A stretch of DNA of 64,000 nucleotides from CAVYUC01 sp963771595 (GTDB lineage Bacteria > Bacteroidota > Bacteroidia > Bacteroidales > Prolixibacteraceae): the NCBI GenBank assembly GCA_963771595.1, contig CAVYUC010000006.1, positions 1 through 64,000 of the forward strand. The letters run 5' to 3'. The notes under the pieces were generated by a model. It searched no databases. It was not told the DNA's origin and worked only from the letters and a program-made list of their open reading frames with translations. Positions 1 through 8,692 of the stretch are shown here, one piece after another. Position numbers and translations under genes: made by a program. Positions within the stretch are counted from its first letter, which is position 1, and the number at the start of each line of letters is the position of its first letter.

Positions 1-2
1 GT

Positions 3-530
3 TCGGGAAAAACCACCATCGTAAAGCACCTGTTGCAACAGGGTTTTAATCTTGAATTCTCGATTTCGGCCACCAGCCGCGAACCGCGGAAAGGTGAAAT
101 TCATGCAAAGGATTACTACTTTCTGCCGCAGAATGATTTTCAGCAAAAAATTAAAAACGATGAATTTCTTGAGTGGGAAGAAGTTTATAACGGCATATAT
201 TACGGAACTCTGAAGAGTGAAGTGGAACGCATCAGAAATCTAGGTAAGAATGTAATTTTTGATGTGGATGTGGTGGGCGGTTTAAACATTAAAAAATACT
301 TCGGAGACGAAGCACTGGCCGTTTTTGTGAAGCGACCCTCGGTAGAGGAGTTGAATAAGCGCCTTCGTAACCGCTCCACCGAAACGGAAGAAATAATCCG
401 GATGCGGATTGCAAAAGCAGAACATGAATTGAGTTTTGCCCCTCAGTTCGATGTCATTTTAATTAATGAAAACCTGGACAACACACTAAAAAAAGCAGAA
501 CAGGTAGTATTGGAATTCCTTGAAAAATAA
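3..530 (+). CDS. gmk: Guanylate kinase (5' end outside window)
   Basis: Phosphorylates GMP to GDP with ATP in the cytoplasm, the step before GTP synthesis. The reading frame is already open at base 3 and begins inside the P-loop (SGKTTIVKHLL), so only a few N-terminal residues are missing. About 175 residues are visible against a usual length near 190-205. The GMP-binding segment (SATSREPRKGE) and the lid region (RNRSTETEEIIRMR) are both in place. The gene ends 6 bp before nadD, so the two probably form one transcript. A TTG at 33 could be mistaken for a start, but it lies downstream of the P-loop. Identity is confident; the true start cannot be seen. Confidence 0.95.
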   Translation, partial: SGKTTIVKHLLQQGFNLEFSISATSREPRKGEIHAKDYYFLPQNDFQQKIKNDEFLEWEEVYNGIYYGTLKSEVERIRNLGKNVIFDVDVVGGLNIKKYFGDEALAVFVKRPSVEELNKRLRNRSTETEEIIRMRIAKAEHELSFAPQFDVILINENLDNTLKKAEQVVLEFLEK

Positions 531-536
531 GTTAAG

Positions 537-1160
537 ATGAACAATCTGGTAATGGACATTCTAGCCCCAAAATCTGACCTTCATTTAAAGATCGGGTTGT
601 ATTTCGGAACCTTCAATCCGGTGCACATCGGGCATTTGGCCATTGCAAATTACATGGTGGAATATAGGGATATCGACCAGCTCTGGTTTGTGGTTTCTCC
701 GCAAAACCCCCTGAAAAAAAAGAACAACCTGCTCGACGACTATCAGCGTTTGGAAATGGTGCATCGCGCAGTGGAGAACGACGACCGAATGCGGGTTTCC
801 AATGTGGAATTTAAAATGCCCAAACCGAGCTACACTTCCGATACACTTGCCTATTTAAAAGATCAGTACCCCAATTACAGGTTCCGGATTTTAATGGGAT
901 CAGACAATTTACAGAATTTTCATAAATGGAAAAATTATGAAACCATTCTGGAAAATTACGGCATTATGGTTTACCCGCGGCCCAACTTTGATGCATCGCA
1001 AATAAAACAGCATAAAAATATTACCATAACGGACGCACCGCTCATGGAAATTTCATCCACTTTCATTCGGCAGGCCCTGAAAAACGATAAAGATGTGCGT
1101 CATTTCTTGCCTTTAAAAACCTGGGAATATCTCGATGAAATGGGCTTTTACAGGAAGTAA
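537..1160 (+). CDS. nadD: Nicotinate-nucleotide adenylyltransferase
   Basis: Transfers AMP from ATP to nicotinate mononucleotide, the penultimate step of NAD synthesis. The nucleotidyltransferase signature GTFNPVHIGH is at residues 24-33 and the second family motif, ISSTFIR, lies near residue 173. Length is 207 residues, normal for the family. The ATG at 537 follows gmk by 6 bp; an ATG at 552 would shorten the unconserved N-terminus and cannot be excluded. The stop lies 5 bp from the end of the convergent ChaN-like gene. Pairing of gmk with nadD is common in Bacteroidota. Confidence 0.95.
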   Translation: MNNLVMDILAPKSDLHLKIGLYFGTFNPVHIGHLAIANYMVEYRDIDQLWFVVSPQNPLKKKNNLLDDYQRLEMVHRAVENDDRMRVSNVEFKMPKPSYTSDTLAYLKDQYPNYRFRILMGSDNLQNFHKWKNYETILENYGIMVYPRPNFDASQIKQHKNITITDAPLMEISSTFIRQALKNDKDVRHFLPLKTWEYLDEMGFYRK

Positions 1161-1165
1161 AAGCT

Positions 1166-2032
1166 TCACCTTGTTTTTGTCATATCGTCGTCCACAGAGA
1201 TAATAAAATCAGCAATCCCTCTGTTTTCTTCCGTTAAATCAGAAATATCTTTCTGTGAAACTGTAGTGATGGTTACAATTTTCAAATCCGGCTTTTCCTG
1301 TTTCAGGTACCAGCTGATGCTTTCAAAATTATCGGAATGATAAGAGCCGTTAAAATGCAGGAATGTTTTTCCGGCCGATAAGTTTGCAAGAATAAAGTGG
1401 GCCATTGTGGCATCTTTAATGGCCTGGGCTTTGGGAAAATTTTCACCCATGTGTGCACTCATGCCTCCCATCTCCAGCAGGTTTTTATAACTCTTCAAAT
1501 CCGGATCGTAGGGGACCGGTAACGGTGGGAGAAATTCCTTGGCTTCACCGGAAAGTTCTTCCAGCCCTTCAAAACCTTTTGAATTAACAACCGCTGCGTA
1601 ACGACGCGGAATATTTGTTGCTATAAATTTCAGATTGTGGTTTTTGGCAAATTCCACCAGTGGTTTGTAATCGGTTTGGTAATTGGGCCAGATTCGGGCC
1701 TCCGATTCAAAATAGCTTTGTGAAATCAGACTGTCAAGGTATTCATTTAAAATGATCTGATTGTCGGTTTCAAACATTTCGGCACCCAGCACAAGGTTAT
1801 CATTTTTCAACACATACAAATCTTTGGTCAGTTCCAGTTCCAGCCAATGTGCAATCGGATTATCATGTGATTCCCCAAACAAAATTACATCCGCATCCGC
1901 TACTTCCTTCAGCATTTTCGAATACTTCACCTCTTTTCCTTCTTTCGAAAACAGGACATAAGCCGGCTTATCGGTTTTAAATGCCGTAATAATAACAAAC
2001 AGGATAATCAACAATTGGTGTGTATTCTTCAT
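1166..2032 (-). CDS. ChaN-like haem-binding / iron-regulated protein
   Basis: 288 residues with an N-terminal hydrophobic signal segment (residues 6-19), so it is probably exported. The core matches the ChaN family: VILFGESHDN near residue 50, then a conserved aromatic and charged stretch, and HFNGSYHSD near the C-terminus. ChaN-type proteins bind haem, and in Campylobacter a member is an iron-regulated outer-membrane lipoprotein. No lipobox cysteine is visible after the signal segment here, so a soluble or signal-anchored form is more likely. The family call is firm; the role in iron or haem handling is transferred from the family. Confidence 0.75.
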   Translation of the reverse strand: MKNTHQLLIILFVIITAFKTDKPAYVLFSKEGKEVKYSKMLKEVADADVILFGESHDNPIAHWLELELTKDLYVLKNDNLVLGAEMFETDNQIILNEYLDSLISQSYFESEARIWPNYQTDYKPLVEFAKNHNLKFIATNIPRRYAAVVNSKGFEGLEELSGEAKEFLPPLPVPYDPDLKSYKNLLEMGGMSAHMGENFPKAQAIKDATMAHFILANLSAGKTFLHFNGSYHSDNFESISWYLKQEKPDLKIVTITTVSQKDISDLTEENRGIADFIISVDDDMTKTR

Positions 2033-2127
2033 TTTAATTGAATTTATTTTTTACCTATGCAACAAAAACGAGCGTTTCCGGTTTTAACAAATGATTGTTT
2101 CACTTCATTTACTGAAAAGTGATTTCT

Positions 2128-2322
2128 ATGCCGCACAAATGTAGCATTTTCATTTTATTCCTCCTTGCAGGTTTAAAAAGCTTTGCCCAACATCATACAG
2201 AAACGGTTTGGCTGGAACATAATAATCCTGCCATGATTTTAACGGCTGCAATGAAATCTGGAAATTTTTTAAATCTTTGTAATTATGGAAGAATCAGGTT
2301 GGTTTTACGGAACATTCGTTGA
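2128..2322 (+). CDS. Short exported ORF, possibly a gene remnant
   Basis: 64 codons from the ATG at 2128, beginning with a convincing signal peptide (IFILFLLAGLKSFAQ) and followed by about 40 residues I do not recognise. The end overlaps the start of the following methyltransferase by 38 bp in another frame. It may be a small secreted protein, or the surviving 5' end of a larger secreted protein gene. The only support is the signal-like start, so confidence is low. Confidence 0.25.
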   Translation: MPHKCSIFILFLLAGLKSFAQHHTETVWLEHNNPAMILTAAMKSGNFLNLCNYGRIRLVLRNIR

Positions 2323-2890
2323 CCCGTTTTTAGTTTCGATGCGAAAACAGGTAACAAAACAAATTCAGGAAGGGGAAAAAGTTATTGATGTGGCGTGCGG
2401 CACCGGTGCCCAGGTATTTCATTATGCGGAAAAAACTGCCAGGGCGGTGGGCATCGATCTTTCTGAATCCATGATTTCCAGGGCCATCAAAACCAATACA
2501 AAAAAAGGAGTTGACCATGTTGAATTTGTTGTTTGCGATGCAACAAATCTTTCCCGGTTTGCAAGTAATGAATTTGATGCAGCTACCATGTCGCTGGCAT
2601 TGCACCAGTTTTATCCGGAATTGTATCCAAAAATTCTCGCCGAGATGAAAAGGGTTGCCAAAAGAATAATTCTGGTTGATTATGCTGTCCCGCTTCCCAA
2701 AAACATTGCTGGTTACGGCAGCCGTTTTGCTGAATCGCTTACCGATAAGGAACATCACCAAAATTTTAAAAGGTTTTGCGCACTCGGCGGGTTGGATATA
2801 ATTCTGTCCCAAAATCAACTTAAAATTCACAAATCAATCCCCTTCGGAAAAGATGCATTTCAACTGGCAGTATGTTCACCTTCCGTTTAA
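2285..2890 (+). CDS. Class I SAM-dependent methyltransferase
   Basis: 201 residues. The SAM-binding glycine motif DVACGTGAQ is at residues 35-43, followed by the acidic end of strand beta 2 (VGIDLS) and the motif around VVCDATNL, the Methyltransf_11/25 fold. The N-terminus (WFYGTFVDPF) resembles small methyltransferases in which this aromatic segment closes over the SAM pocket. No substrate domain is attached, so the substrate is unknown. It is likely transcribed alone: the neighbour upstream is convergent and 280 bp follow before the next gene. Confidence 0.8.
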   Translation: MEESGWFYGTFVDPFLVSMRKQVTKQIQEGEKVIDVACGTGAQVFHYAEKTARAVGIDLSESMISRAIKTNTKKGVDHVEFVVCDATNLSRFASNEFDAATMSLALHQFYPELYPKILAEMKRVAKRIILVDYAVPLPKNIAGYGSRFAESLTDKEHHQNFKRFCALGGLDIILSQNQLKIHKSIPFGKDAFQLAVCSPSV

Positions 2891-2922
2891 AACTGCTGAA
2901 GATCCATTCATTTTTTTAAGTG

Positions 2923-2955
2923 AATGTTAATCAGTTTAGGCGTAAATGTTAATCA
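2923..2955. repeat. Two direct repeats of AATGTTAATCA, 22 bp apart
   Basis: AATGTTAATCA occurs at 2923-2933 and again at 2945-2955, a start-to-start distance of 22 bp (two helical turns). The pair sits in the 280-bp gap upstream of the M3 peptidase gene. Spacing and placement fit a dimeric regulator site, but no regulator is known for it and chance in AT-rich DNA is possible. Confidence 0.3.
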
Positions 2956-3171
2956 TTTTTAAAAAAGAGAACTTTAAATGCAGAGTGGTTTAATTGTTGT
3001 AATTTCGTCTCCATAAAAGAAGAAAAAGTTACCTGTATCTGCTGGAACCTCAAATTATAAACAAATAAAAACATGAAATGAGCATGAGCAACAGGTCACA
3101 CCAAACATCAATGACTAAATAACTCATGCGAATTGCATATTATACCGTTGAAAACAAATAATTTTAATCAT

Positions 3172-5319
3172 ATGAAAAAAATATTCATTTTAGCATCCTG
3201 CGCGATGATGATTTTTATGGTATCGTGCAGTTTGAAATCTCAAGAAAAAAGTTCTATGGAAAACAACAAAGCCCAGGCGGATAATCCACTTATGCGCCCC
3301 AGTACACTGCCATTTCAGGCACCCGATTTCAGCAAGATAAAAAACAGCGATTTTAAACCTGCATTTGAAGAAGGAATAAAAAGGCAACGCACCGAAATCG
3401 AAAACATCGCCAACAGTGCGGAAGAACCAACTTTCGAAAATACATTGGTGCCGCTGGAGAAAAGTGGCGCATTATTAACCCGCGTCGATAATATTTTTGA
3501 AATGCTGTCAGGCGCAAATACCGACTCCGTTTTACAAAGCCTGCAGGAAGAAATTGCACCTAAACTGGCTGCCCAGCACGATGCAATTTACCTGAATGAA
3601 AACCTGTTTCAACGCATCAAACAAATCCATCAGAAAAAAAATGACTTAAATCTTGACCCGGAATCAGCCCGCCTGCTCGATTACTATTACGATGAATTTG
3701 TTCGTGCAGGGGCAAATCTTCCGTCTGCCGAAAAGGAAAAGCTGAAAAAACTGAATGAAGAAGAGGCATTGCTCAGCGCAAAATTTACAAACAAACTACT
3801 GGCAGCTGCAAAAGCCGGAGCTTTAGTGGTGGATGAAAAAGCTGCTCTGGAAGGCCTTCCGGAAAGCACCTTAAAGTCGGCAGCACAAAATGCAGAAGAA
3901 AACGGAAAGGCCGGAAAATGGCTTCTTCCGCTGCAAAATACCACCCAGCAGCCGGCACTGCAATGGCTTGAAAACCGCGACACCCGCCGGCAGTTGTTCG
4001 AAGCATCGTGGACACGCGCTGAAAAAGGCGATGAAAATGATACCCGCGAAACCATTAAACGACTCGCTGAACTACGGGCAGAAAAAGCCAAACTACTGGG
4101 GTTCCCGAATTATGCTGCCTGGAACCTCCAGGATCAAATGGCCAAAACGCCTGAAACTGTCCGGGATTTTCTAAAAAAACTAGTTCCGCCGGCAACAGCA
4201 AATGCTAAAAAAGAAGTAGAAGATTTGCAGGCAGTAATAAAGCAGGAGAACGGCAATTTTAAATTGCAGCCGTGGGACTGGAATTATTATGCGGAAAAAA
4301 TCCGCAAGGAACGTTATGATTTGGATGATGATCAGCTGAAACCCTATTTTGAACTGTTTAATGTGCTTGAAAACGGCGTGTTTTATGCAGCCAATCAATT
4401 ATACGGACTGACATTCAACAGAAGGGATGATATCCCGGTTTACCAACCCGACATGCGCGTATATACGGTCGTGGATAAAGACGGAACCGAAATGGGGCTG
4501 TTTTACTGCGATTTCTTTAAACGCGACAATAAATCGGGTGGTGCATGGATGAGCAATGTTGTGGGGCAATCGAAATTGCTTGGAACAAAACCAGTCATTT
4601 ACAACGTATGTAATTTCACCAAACCGGCATCCGGCGAACCGGCGCTTATTACCTGGGACGATGTGTCAACGCTGTTCCACGAATTTGGCCACGCCCTGCA
4701 CGGATTATTTGCCGACCAGGTTTATCCGGCCCTGTCGGGAACAAGTGTAGCCCGCGATTTTGTGGAGTTGCCTTCACAATTTAACGAGCACTGGGCACTC
4801 GACCCGAAAGTGCTGATGCATTATGCAACACATTACGAAACAGGTCAACCCATGCCACAGGAATTGGTGGACAAGATTAAAAAATCGACAACATTCAACC
4901 AGGGATATGCATTAACAGAAATTCTTGCCGCAGCCGACCTTGATATGGAATGGCATACAGTTCCTGCCGGGAAAGATATCAATTCGGTGGATGAATTTGA
5001 AGCTAAGGCTTTGAAAAGAACAAACCTTGATATCGCAGAGGTTCCACCAAGATACCGTTCATCCTATTTTTTGCACATCTGGGCGAACGGGTATTCCGCA
5101 GGATATTATGCCTATTTGTGGGCCGAAATGTTGGATGAAGATGCATTTGCCTGGTTTCAGGAAAATGGCGGCCTCACCCGCGAAAATGGCCAACGTTTCC
5201 GCGACATGATTCTTTCAAGGGGAAATACAGAAGATCTTAGCAAAATGTTTGTTGCCTTCCGTGGACACGAACCTGACATTCAACCCATGTTAAAAGACCG
5301 CGGGTTAATAAAAAAATAA
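3172..5319 (+). CDS. dcp: M3 family metallopeptidase, dipeptidyl carboxypeptidase-like lipoprotein
   Basis: Zinc peptidase of the thimet oligopeptidase/Dcp family that cuts short peptides; Dcp releases C-terminal dipeptides. The zinc site HEFGH is at residues 503-507, within LFHEFGHALHGLF, and the downstream acidic ligand region follows. The ATG at 3172 is preferred over one at 3133 because it gives a proper lipoprotein signal (MVSC, Cys19), placing the enzyme in the envelope. Length is 715 residues, as expected for Dcp with a signal peptide. A strong hairpin terminator follows directly and the gene appears monocistronic. The family is certain; Dcp rather than oligopeptidase A specificity is inferred. 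Confidence 0.9.
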   Translation: MKKIFILASCAMMIFMVSCSLKSQEKSSMENNKAQADNPLMRPSTLPFQAPDFSKIKNSDFKPAFEEGIKRQRTEIENIANSAEEPTFENTLVPLEKSGALLTRVDNIFEMLSGANTDSVLQSLQEEIAPKLAAQHDAIYLNENLFQRIKQIHQKKNDLNLDPESARLLDYYYDEFVRAGANLPSAEKEKLKKLNEEEALLSAKFTNKLLAAAKAGALVVDEKAALEGLPESTLKSAAQNAEENGKAGKWLLPLQNTTQQPALQWLENRDTRRQLFEASWTRAEKGDENDTRETIKRLAELRAEKAKLLGFPNYAAWNLQDQMAKTPETVRDFLKKLVPPATANAKKEVEDLQAVIKQENGNFKLQPWDWNYYAEKIRKERYDLDDDQLKPYFELFNVLENGVFYAANQLYGLTFNRRDDIPVYQPDMRVYTVVDKDGTEMGLFYCDFFKRDNKSGGAWMSNVVGQSKLLGTKPVIYNVCNFTKPASGEPALITWDDVSTLFHEFGHALHGLFADQVYPALSGTSVARDFVELPSQFNEHWALDPKVLMHYATHYETGQPMPQELVDKIKKSTTFNQGYALTEILAAADLDMEWHTVPAGKDINSVDEFEAKALKRTNLDIAEVPPRYRSSYFLHIWANGYSAGYYAYLWAEMLDEDAFAWFQENGGLTRENGQRFRDMILSRGNTEDLSKMFVAFRGHEPDIQPMLKDRGLIKK

Positions 5320-5332
5320 CCGGTTTTACTTG

Positions 5333-5375
5333 TTCTCCCTTCAGTGTTTCAAAAACACCGGAGGGAGAATTTTTT
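5333..5375 (+). terminator. Rho-independent terminator after the M3 peptidase
   Basis: Arms 5333-5349 and 5353-5369 pair over 17 positions with one A-C mismatch and one G-T pair, closing on a tiny loop and followed by a run of T at 5370-5375. It begins 13 bp after the peptidase stop codon. Confidence 0.85.
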
Positions 5376-5804
5376 GCACTACAATTAAGTATCATCAGGT
5401 ATTGGAAATATCTATTTGCAAAAAGACAGACAGCAAACCGGGATTGAAAAACCAAATAACATGTTGTCAAAAGCAGGTTCACTGGCAGTAAATCAAACCG
5501 GCCTGTGTAAATATGTTTTTCTCCTTCTGGATATTATTTACCGACATTTATCAAAAAGAGTGGACAAAGAAACCCAATTCCCCCCAAAGAAGCCAAATCC
5601 TTTCGCTAATGTCATTTCTGTTTTGATGTGCCCTGACACTTTTATTTTTCCGTCATTTTATAGTGAAGGTGCAGTAATCCTGAAAGGGAGCAGGAAATAT
5701 AGAGTATCAGTTTTCTGTTTTCCCATGACTTGTAGTCCATTCATTTTTTTTTAAGTATAACATGAAACTAACCCGGGAAACCGGGAAATTTTAAAGCAGC
5801 AGAA
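5376..5804. other. Intergenic stretch without a recognised gene
   Basis: An open frame at 5416-5754 shows no domain, no signal peptide and atypical composition, so I do not call it. A small CCCGG-GAAA-CCGGG hairpin at 5772-5785 might weakly terminate the convergent hydrolase gene. Otherwise nothing clear is seen. Confidence 0.5.
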
Positions 5805-6797
5805 TTAATCTTGTTCACTGCCTTTATTCCATTCCTTAATTAGCTCAAATGTTTTCTGACTTTTAACAATATCCAGGTGCTTTACATTTTCCAATATTTC
5901 CACACGGACATAATCTTTGACTTTATCAAATGCAATGGGGAACTGTTCCGGATAAAAACTTTCATCCTGTTTACCTGCCAAAACCAAACAGGGAATACTA
6001 ATATTTTCTATTTCATCTTTATAATTCTTCGGATTAAAATTTAATGTCATACTGAATGAATAGGAAGGGACTTGTAAACTATCATTCATATTTTCAGGGC
6101 GATTAAAAAATAAAACCGGTAAATCGTTAAATGTTTTAATGCCCACATTATTTAACATTGACAGACCAATGATTCTTTTTATCGCCACTTTAACCCACCC
6201 TCCGCTATTGGGTTTTACAGTTGGTGCATCATAACCAAGATAGGGAGCGAGCAAAATTGCCTTATCCACTCTACTGTTTTTCGGATTCCCAATAAATCTC
6301 AAAACGAAACCGCCGCCGGAAGAATGACCTGCTAAAAGTATTTTTTGTGCTCCAAGATTTTTTTTGCTGAATAAAATCAAATCCTCAATATCATTTTCCA
6401 GTTGTCCTATGAAATCAATGTCACCTCTTTTTCCATTATTCCTTCCGTGACCTCTCATATCGGGAGTTATAACAGTTGCAATATTTGCTTTGGCAATTGA
6501 ATCGGCTAAAATCGCCAAATATCTGCTTTCGGCCCCGGACCCATGGATTAAAATCAATACATCTTTATTTTCGCTGCTGTAAATTCTACTGAAAATATTG
6601 TAATTATCCCTTGCTTTTATCCAATATTCGTTCCCTGCAGAAGAGTCCGCATTCTCCCTGATTGAACTGTAATCATAGTTATTAACATTCTTCTCAATTT
6701 TAACTGGCCAGTTAATAAGAACCAAAGATATTATTAAGTAAACAATACTACTTACCAATATCCATTTAACAACCCGTTTTCCAATATTGTACCTCAT
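5805..6797 (-). CDS. Membrane-anchored alpha/beta hydrolase
   Basis: 330 residues with one N-terminal membrane segment (about residues 10-30) that probably anchors the catalytic domain outside the cytoplasmic membrane. The alpha/beta-hydrolase elements are in order: oxyanion strand HGSGAESR, the nucleophile elbow GHSSGG with Ser159, a late acid (GKQDES) and a final histidine (VKHLD). The cap region resembles serine aminopeptidase S33 or monoacylglycerol lipase-like enzymes. The substrate cannot be told. A consensus promoter lies 72 bp upstream and the gene appears to be transcribed alone. Confidence 0.8.
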   Translation of the reverse strand: MRYNIGKRVVKWILVSSIVYLIISLVLINWPVKIEKNVNNYDYSSIRENADSSAGNEYWIKARDNYNIFSRIYSSENKDVLILIHGSGAESRYLAILADSIAKANIATVITPDMRGHGRNNGKRGDIDFIGQLENDIEDLILFSKKNLGAQKILLAGHSSGGGFVLRFIGNPKNSRVDKAILLAPYLGYDAPTVKPNSGGWVKVAIKRIIGLSMLNNVGIKTFNDLPVLFFNRPENMNDSLQVPSYSFSMTLNFNPKNYKDEIENISIPCLVLAGKQDESFYPEQFPIAFDKVKDYVRVEILENVKHLDIVKSQKTFELIKEWNKGSEQD

Positions 6798-6868
6798 TAT
6801 ATTTGATTCATTTTGTTTAACTACTCGTATTTTACATGGTGTACTATGTATCGCAATTTTTACCTTCT

Positions 6869-6898
6869 CAAATATATTTCCTTGAAACTAATAAGCAA
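6869..6898 (-). promoter_or_regulatory. Bacteroidota-type promoter for the hydrolase
   Basis: On the minus strand TTG (6898-6896) is followed after exactly 19 bp by TATATTTG (6876-6869), matching the Bacteroidota -33/-7 consensus TTTG-N19-TAnnTTTG. The transcript would start near 6861 and carry a leader of about 65 nt. Confidence 0.5.
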
Positions 6899-6913
6899 TA
6901 TAACAGGCCTCAT

Positions 6914-7567
6914 TCAAAATGAACCAAAAGCATTTCTGACATCCTTTCTGAGAACATAAATTAGTAATGTGAACAGAATAATTGGATATAACATATCTCC
7001 AATAAGTACAGCACCCACATTCATTTGGGAATAATTTTGGTTGACCACGGCATCCAGAATATGCGTATAGGCAGCACCAAGCCAAAAAACAGATTTAGAG
7101 ACAACCAGTGCTGTAATCATATGCCCCCTTAGCCAAATGGCAAGAAGACCGGCAATGCCAGAACCTAAAGTGTAAAATGCCAGTTCTGTCTGGAATGGGC
7201 CAGGATCCCAGCCTATACCACTTGCGACACTTTCTGCAAGAAAAGTATGCCCTGTAAAACTCCACAACCCTCCAAATCCAATGAGAATAACAACATAGTA
7301 CCACAGGAAAATTGATGCCCTGTCAACCTTTTTCTCAATCTTATTCTCATGTATATGTTTCATTGCACTGATTGGAATTAAAAACAAGCCATAAATAAGA
7401 GTACCCGCGAAAGGAATAAGAGAAGTCAACCAAAATATAAACCAGGTGTGTGGAATAAATCTAACCAGTACTTCTTTCCAGTTTCCAAAGGCAGAATCCG
7501 GTTTTCTTAGTACAATGCCAAATGGCACAAAGAAATCAATTAAAGAAAATATCCGGTTATTTTTCAT
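6914..7567 (-). CDS. Multi-pass membrane protein, resembling the DUF6790 family
   Basis: 217 residues with about five or six hydrophobic segments. The central motif GIGWDPGPFQTELAF followed by a glycine-rich helix resembles DUF6790 proteins, small membrane proteins of unknown function. The N-terminal third (RKPDSAFGNWKEVLVRF) is amphipathic and precedes the first membrane helix. No catalytic residues are evident. It is probably a single-gene unit; a -7-like TATCTTTG lies at 7678-7671 on the same strand, but without a well-spaced -33. The DUF assignment is from memory of the motif and is moderate. Confidence 0.6.
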   Translation of the reverse strand: MKNNRIFSLIDFFVPFGIVLRKPDSAFGNWKEVLVRFIPHTWFIFWLTSLIPFAGTLIYGLFLIPISAMKHIHENKIEKKVDRASIFLWYYVVILIGFGGLWSFTGHTFLAESVASGIGWDPGPFQTELAFYTLGSGIAGLLAIWLRGHMITALVVSKSVFWLGAAYTHILDAVVNQNYSQMNVGAVLIGDMLYPIILFTLLIYVLRKDVRNAFGSF

Positions 7568-7874
7568 ATATCTCTGTTAGTGTTATCTTTTACCGGAAAA
7601 ACCGTATCCCGCAAAAAACCAGAACAAGGAGCAAAAAGCGTCCGTCGTGCGGCTTTTCCAACCCCTGATTCAAAGATAAGCTAATTCCCAATAAGGATAG
7701 TATGCGATTAAATATCGGGTTAATGTTTTCAAGTGGATAACTCTTTTATTGGCTTTTACACTATTTAACCTTTGTAACATTTTTACATTTATATTAACAA
7801 AAGTTTACTTCCCTTAAATCGGGTTAACATAAAATCCGGATTATTTTTACCACCTTATCTTAAATTAAATCATA
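7568..7874. other. AT-rich intergenic region between divergent genes
   Basis: 307 bp separating two divergent genes. It contains the minus-strand -7-like box at 7671-7678 and repeated TTAACA/TTTACA tracts at 7740-7830, but no well-spaced promoter for the beta-barrel gene that I can defend. No RNA structure or small gene was seen. Confidence 0.4.
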
Positions 7875-8553
7875 ATGAAAAACCAAAATCTTTCACTATA
7901 TCAGCGCGTTGCCGCTTTTTATTCTACTTAATTTTTCAGGAAATGCCCTGAAAGCACAGTCTGAATTTGGAATTAAAGGCGGTGTCAATTATTCTGGATT
8001 GAATGACAAAATCAGCAGCACGGTATTCGATTTTCAGAAAAGAAGCGGGGCCACTTTTGGAGTTTATTACAAAAAACACGATTTGGCGGGGCCTCTGGGC
8101 CTGCAGGTAGAGTTGCTGTACCAGCAGAAAGGGGGTCATTATTTTATTCAGCATTTTGATACTTCCGAATCGGAAGAAGGTGCCTATACCGGGTACTACG
8201 GATATGACAACCCCTACACAGGCTACTGGAGCCGGAGATCGCAGCGGTACCACTATGTCACCCTTCCCGTGTTGTTAACCGTTTCGCCGTTAAAATTCCT
8301 TGATATCTATGCCGGAGGTGAAATGGGCTACCTGTTTGCCCGTTCGGGTTCGCCTTACACCGGCTGGACAACCAACCGTTTTGCTACCGGAATTGCCGCC
8401 GGAACCGCCTTAAAAATCGACCCACACACCAAACTCGACATTCGCTATTCAAGGGATGTAACCCGCGTGGCCGACTTTGGGGACAGTGACATTAAAAATT
8501 ACGGCTGGGCGTTTACTGTTCAGCGATCGCTCTTCAGTAAACAGAAACAATAA
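7875..8553 (+). CDS. Outer-membrane beta-barrel (PorT/OmpW-like) protein with a 1-nt break in its signal peptide
   Basis: The mature part (about 205 residues, from QSEFGIKGGVNYSG onward) is a small outer-membrane beta-barrel with alternating strands and many aromatic residues, the porin or opacity-like type common in Bacteroidota. From the ATG at 7875 the frame stops at 7929-7931. If one A of the five at 7878-7882 is removed, the reading becomes MKTKIFHYISALPLF.. ending ..NALKA before QSEF, a textbook signal peptide in frame with the barrel. So the start is disrupted by a one-base indel, either a real mutation or a sequence error. A TTG at 7909 would give a signal peptide without a basic N-region. 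Two terminator hairpins follow. Confidence 0.7.
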
Positions 8554-8564
8554 ACTCCCGGCAG

Positions 8565-8629
8565 CCGGACATTTCCGGTCCGGTGTCTTTTTTCCGGAAG
8601 CCGGCCTTAAAAAGTCCGGCTTCCTTTTT
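8565..8629 (+). terminator. Tandem terminator hairpins after the beta-barrel gene
   Basis: Hairpin 1 pairs CCGGAC (8565-8570) with GTCCGG (8578-8583) and is followed by TGTCTTTTTT. Hairpin 2 pairs GGAAGCCGG (8596-8604) with CCGGCTTCC (8616-8624) and is followed by TTTTT. Confidence 0.8.
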
Positions 8630-8692
8630 CTGAAACCCTTAAGTGGAAAAAATCTACGTCCTGCATTCCCGGGTTTTTTACATCTTTGCATA

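Noticed and set aside
5416..5754. 112-codon open frame after the M3 peptidase
   Set aside because: No domain, signal or start context, and its composition is unlike its neighbours; it begins after a strong terminator.
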